A stretch of DNA of 7,493 nt from Neptuniibacter sp. (GTDB lineage: Bacteria; Pseudomonadota; Gammaproteobacteria; Pseudomonadales; Balneatricaceae), in NCBI GenBank assembly GCA_024686055.1, contig JAIBDV010000137.1:1-7493 (forward strand), written 5' to 3'. Shown here one piece after another: positions 5,357 to 7,493 of this stretch (the first letter of the stretch is position 1; each line of letters opens with the position of its first letter). The notes below the pieces were generated by a model. It saw only the letters and a list, made by a program, of their open reading frames with translations, was not told where the DNA came from and did no database searches. The position numbers and the translations under genes were made by a program.

Positions 5357-6280
5357 TCAGGGCTGTTCAGCGTCATGCTGGAGCTGGGTAATGGCTGCCA
5401 CCAGTAACGCGCGAAAAGCTGAGCTGAGCAGTGAGGCAGGCCGATGGGCGGGTTGCAATATTGATACGGAAAAAGGCACCGCCGGGCGGAAGGGGCGGAA
5501 CACCAGCTGGCTGCCCTCGCCTTTTAGGGCCTGGTAATTTTGCACGCTGAACGGCTCACTGATGGTGTAGCACAGTTGCTGCTCGACCAGCTCCAGTGCT
5601 GGCTGGAAGGTGCGTAATTCAAACCGGGGGCTGAACTCGGCCCGCTGCTGTTTGAACGCCTGCCGGGTGGCAACACAGGTCGGGTGATCTTCCTGCAGGG
5701 TCGCCAGCGGCAGCCCGCTCAGCAGGGTCGGCTCAATCACCGCATGTCGGGCCAGCGGGTCATCTTTGTGCATGGCACAGAGACAGTTCAGAGTGAAATT
5801 CTGTTGCTCCAGCGCCCGGTTAGGCATCGGCGTTTCAGCCAGCCCGATATCGAACTGTTGCGAACTGATCCACTCCTCAATGGTCGACGATGAACGCATC
5901 ATCAATGCCACCGACACCTTCGGTTTATCCCTGACAAAATCAGCCACCAGTTTTGGTATCAGATAGTTTGATGCCGCTGGCAGACAGGCGATTCGTAACC
6001 GGCCCTGCTGTAAATCCCCCACCTCCTGCATCACCCTGGCCGAATGGGCCAGTCGCTCCAGAATCAGTTCAGTCTCCTGCAGAAAATACTGTGCTTCGGG
6101 TTTACGGATCAGCCGTCCGCGCTGGCGCTCGAACAGGGCCACCCCCAGCTCCGCTTCCAGGCTGGCAATCATGGTGCTGACCGCGGGCTGTGTCCGTCCC
6201 AGGGTGCGGGCGGCTTCCGAGATCGAACCGCTGCGCATAACTTCGCGAAAACACTGGAGCTGGCGAATACTGAGGTTCAT
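5357..6280 (-). CDS. LysR-type transcriptional regulator
   Basis: The protein has 307 aa, a normal length for the family. Residues 1-65 are the winged helix-turn-helix: LSIRQLQCFREVMRSGSISE with EAAR, then GRTQPAVSTMIASLE and LGVALFER. Residues about 90-300 form the effector-binding domain, starting at LRIACLPA. It is a cytosolic DNA-binding protein, probably a tetramer that responds to a small metabolite. Divergent arrangement with the TRAP transporter genes (187 bases between starts) is the usual sign that it controls them, perhaps in response to the transported compound, which is unknown. The ATG at 6278-6280 has only a weak GTGAG-like ribosome site. The stop (5357-5359) lies 3 bases from the stop of the convergent EAL gene, leaving no room for a terminator between them. 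Confidence 0.92.
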   Translation of the reverse strand: MNLSIRQLQCFREVMRSGSISEAARTLGRTQPAVSTMIASLEAELGVALFERQRGRLIRKPEAQYFLQETELILERLAHSARVMQEVGDLQQGRLRIACLPAASNYLIPKLVADFVRDKPKVSVALMMRSSSTIEEWISSQQFDIGLAETPMPNRALEQQNFTLNCLCAMHKDDPLARHAVIEPTLLSGLPLATLQEDHPTCVATRQAFKQQRAEFSPRFELRTFQPALELVEQQLCYTISEPFSVQNYQALKGEGSQLVFRPFRPAVPFSVSILQPAHRPASLLSSAFRALLVAAITQLQHDAEQP

Positions 6281-6467
6281 GAAAATAGCTCACTGACGAG
6301 TTGGGTGATTTATGTACAGCTCTATCTCGCTGATTCTATACGGGAATAAACCAGTCCATAAGAAAATACTATATGACCATCATAATTATCAAATTGATTT
6401 TATAGGGTTCGATCGCGAATATTCACTCTTAAATAAGCATAAGAAATTATGAGCCGAGTAACCTGTC
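6281..6467. promoter_or_regulatory. Divergent lysR / TRAP operon control region
   Basis: This 187-base AT-rich gap separates the LysR and DctQ starts. It contains ATTC-N7-GAAT at 6333-6347, which fits the T-N11-A dyad of LysR-family sites and lies 53 bases upstream of the LysR ATG. It also has the perfect dyad ATCAA-A-TTGAT (6388-6398) and the palindrome GAATATTC (6417-6424). TTGATT (6394-6399) with GAATAT (6417-6422), spaced 17 bases, is a weak possible promoter for the TRAP genes. No small ORF with a ribosome site is apparent. Confidence 0.4.
6333..6347. promoter_or_regulatory. Candidate LysR-family binding site ATTC-N7-GAAT
   Basis: The arms ATTC (6333-6336) and GAAT (6344-6347) are perfect inverted repeats separated by 7 bases (TATACGG). 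The T and A of the T-N11-A rule fall at 6334 and 6346. It sits between the divergent LysR and TRAP genes, where such regulators usually bind for activation of the target and self-repression. A short dyad can arise by chance, so this is moderate evidence only. Confidence 0.4.
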
Positions 6468-6947
6468 ATGAATAAAACCATCAATTACCTGCTTACCGGG
6501 CTGATCTGCCTGGTGGCCGGTGGCCAGTTTTTTCAGGTGATGACCCGCTACGTATTTGAGATTCCGGTAATGGGGCTGGAGGAGACGCTGCTCTACCCCA
6601 CCCTGTGGCTCTACGTAATGGGCGCTGTTAACGCCTCCCGTGAAAATACCCATATCCGCGCCAATGTGCTGGAAATCTTTATCAAGACCGACCGGCAAAA
6701 AAATATTCTGGCCATCGTTGGTGAGGCCTTGAGCCTGATTATCGGCTGCTGGCTGACGTACTGGGCCTGGGATTTCACCAAATACTCCCTGCGAGTCTGG
6801 AAAGAGAGCCCGACGCTCTATCTGCCAACGTTCTACGTTGATGTCGCACTGGTCGTTGGACTGGTACTGATGATGCTGTTTACCGCTCGCCAGCTGTGGC
6901 AGCACATTCGCGAACTGTCTACCGAGGAGGCCCTGGAGCATGATTGA
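6468..6947 (+). CDS. TRAP transporter small membrane subunit, DctQ family
   Basis: The protein has 159 aa, the normal size for DctQ, with four likely membrane helices near residues 8-25, 40-57, 80-102 and 123-143. Family marks are Arg27 in MTRYVF, the LEETLLYPTLWLYVMGA segment (37-53) and the HIRANVL stretch (62-68) that follows helix 2. It is the small inner-membrane partner of DctM in a tripartite, ion-driven solute importer. Its stop overlaps the DctM start by 8 bases, so translation is probably coupled. The ribosome site before the ATG is weak. No DctP binding-protein gene lies upstream in this operon; it may follow DctM outside the window. The substrate cannot be inferred from this subunit. 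Confidence 0.9.
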   Translation: MNKTINYLLTGLICLVAGGQFFQVMTRYVFEIPVMGLEETLLYPTLWLYVMGAVNASRENTHIRANVLEIFIKTDRQKNILAIVGEALSLIIGCWLTYWAWDFTKYSLRVWKESPTLYLPTFYVDVALVVGLVLMMLFTARQLWQHIRELSTEEALEHD

Positions 6948-7493
6948 AGTTGCGCTGATCGCCGTATTGATTCTGATCATCCTGCTAACCCTGGGTGTGC
7001 CGCTGCCGTACTGCTTCGGCGCTGGACTGATGGTGATGTACTACGTCGGCGACGTAGTGATGAAAGGCAATGTGCTATGGGGAATGCAGCAGCTGGGTAA
7101 CCCGGTGTTGCTGGCGATCCCGTTGTTTGTACTGGCTGGTACGCTGATGAGTGTCAGCGGGATTGCCGCCAGCCTGCTGAATTTCGTCAACATCTTTGTT
7201 GGTCATCTGCGCGGTGGACTGGGTGTGGTTGCGACTGTCAGCTGTGCGCTGATTGGTGCGATCTCTGGCTCAGGTCTGACCGGTGTGGCGGCGATTGGTC
7301 CGCTGCTGATCCCGGAAATGGAGAAGCAGGGTTATCCGCGTGAATATGCCACGGCACTGATTGCTAACGCTTCACTGCTGGGTCTGCTGATTCCGCCAAG
7401 CGTGACCATGATTGTCTATGGCTGGGTAACGGATACCTCCATCCTGGCCTGTTTCCTCGCCACGCTGGGGCCGGGCTTGCTGATCATGCTCAG
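6940..7493 (+). CDS. TRAP transporter large membrane subunit, DctM family (3' truncated by window)
   Basis: The first 184 codons are visible; the frame stays open to the window end. The ATG at 6940 lies inside the end of the DctQ gene and has GGAGG (6926-6930) 9 bases upstream. The sequence is strongly hydrophobic with the usual DctM marks: PLFVLAG (61-67), RGGLG (91-95), GAISGSGLTGVAAIG (106-120), PEMEKQGYPREYATAL (125-140) and LIPPS (150-154). Full-length family members are about 425 aa, so over half is missing. It forms the transport channel of the TRAP system, driven by a sodium or proton gradient, together with DctQ and an unseen periplasmic binding protein. The truncation is due to the window edge, not a mutation. 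Confidence 0.93.
   Translation, partial: MIEVALIAVLILIILLTLGVPLPYCFGAGLMVMYYVGDVVMKGNVLWGMQQLGNPVLLAIPLFVLAGTLMSVSGIAASLLNFVNIFVGHLRGGLGVVATVSCALIGAISGSGLTGVAAIGPLLIPEMEKQGYPREYATALIANASLLGLLIPPSVTMIVYGWVTDTSILACFLATLGPGLLIML

Noticed and set aside
6387..6399. IHF-like site TATCAAATTGATT upstream of DctQ
   Set aside because: The TTR half of the consensus is not matched on either strand; it is more simply an 11-bp dyad.
6447..6980. 177-aa minus-strand ORF opposite DctQ
   Set aside because: Gln/His/Asp-rich shadow of a well-recognised DctQ gene; it would also run over the DctM start.

Overview
The window looks like chromosomal DNA of a marine-type gammaproteobacterium, probably of the Oceanospirillales and relatives. 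This rests on the moderately GC-rich base composition, a LonH/YcbZ-like protease, an ammonium-transporter/histidine-kinase fusion, a REC-GGDEF-EAL protein and a LysR-controlled TRAP transporter. No 16S or other taxonomic marker is present, so the placement is inference. I see no mobile element, CRISPR array, tRNA or rRNA.

Layout. (1) 2-307, plus strand: C-terminal end of a Lon-family protease. (2) 308-821: at first sight an empty gap, but on the minus strand it reads as a complete small transcription unit. Two related 14-bp dyad sites 32 bp apart are followed by a consensus IHF site, a near-consensus sigma-54 (-24/-12) promoter, a good Shine-Dalgarno, a 43-codon ORF for an acidic/hydrophobic membrane microprotein, and a hairpin-rich 3' region ending in an intrinsic terminator. 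(3) 822-3080, minus strand: a 752-aa Amt-type ammonium channel fused to a histidine kinase. (4) 3081-3355: divergent regulatory region. (5) 3356-5353, plus strand: a 665-aa response regulator with REC, a PAS-like linker, a degenerate GGDEF and an intact EAL phosphodiesterase domain. (6) 5357-6280, minus strand: LysR-type regulator, convergent with the EAL gene and only 3 bases from it. (7) 6281-6467: divergent regulatory region with an LTTR-type dyad. (8) 6468-7493, plus strand: TRAP transporter small (DctQ) and large (DctM, cut by the window end) membrane subunits, overlapping by 8 bases.

How they may work together. The Amt-kinase and the divergent REC-EAL protein look like a two-component pair that would couple extracellular ammonium to cyclic-di-GMP breakdown. 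The sigma-54 unit just downstream of the Amt-kinase gene is the most interesting part of the window: the full enhancer-IHF-promoter layout sits in front of an ORF so small that standard gene calling would miss it. A link to nitrogen control is plausible from position and from sigma-54 use, but the enhancer-like sites do not resemble NtrC boxes, so the activator is unknown. The LysR gene most likely controls the divergent TRAP operon, whose substrate cannot be read from this window; the substrate-binding protein (DctP) gene is not in the window.
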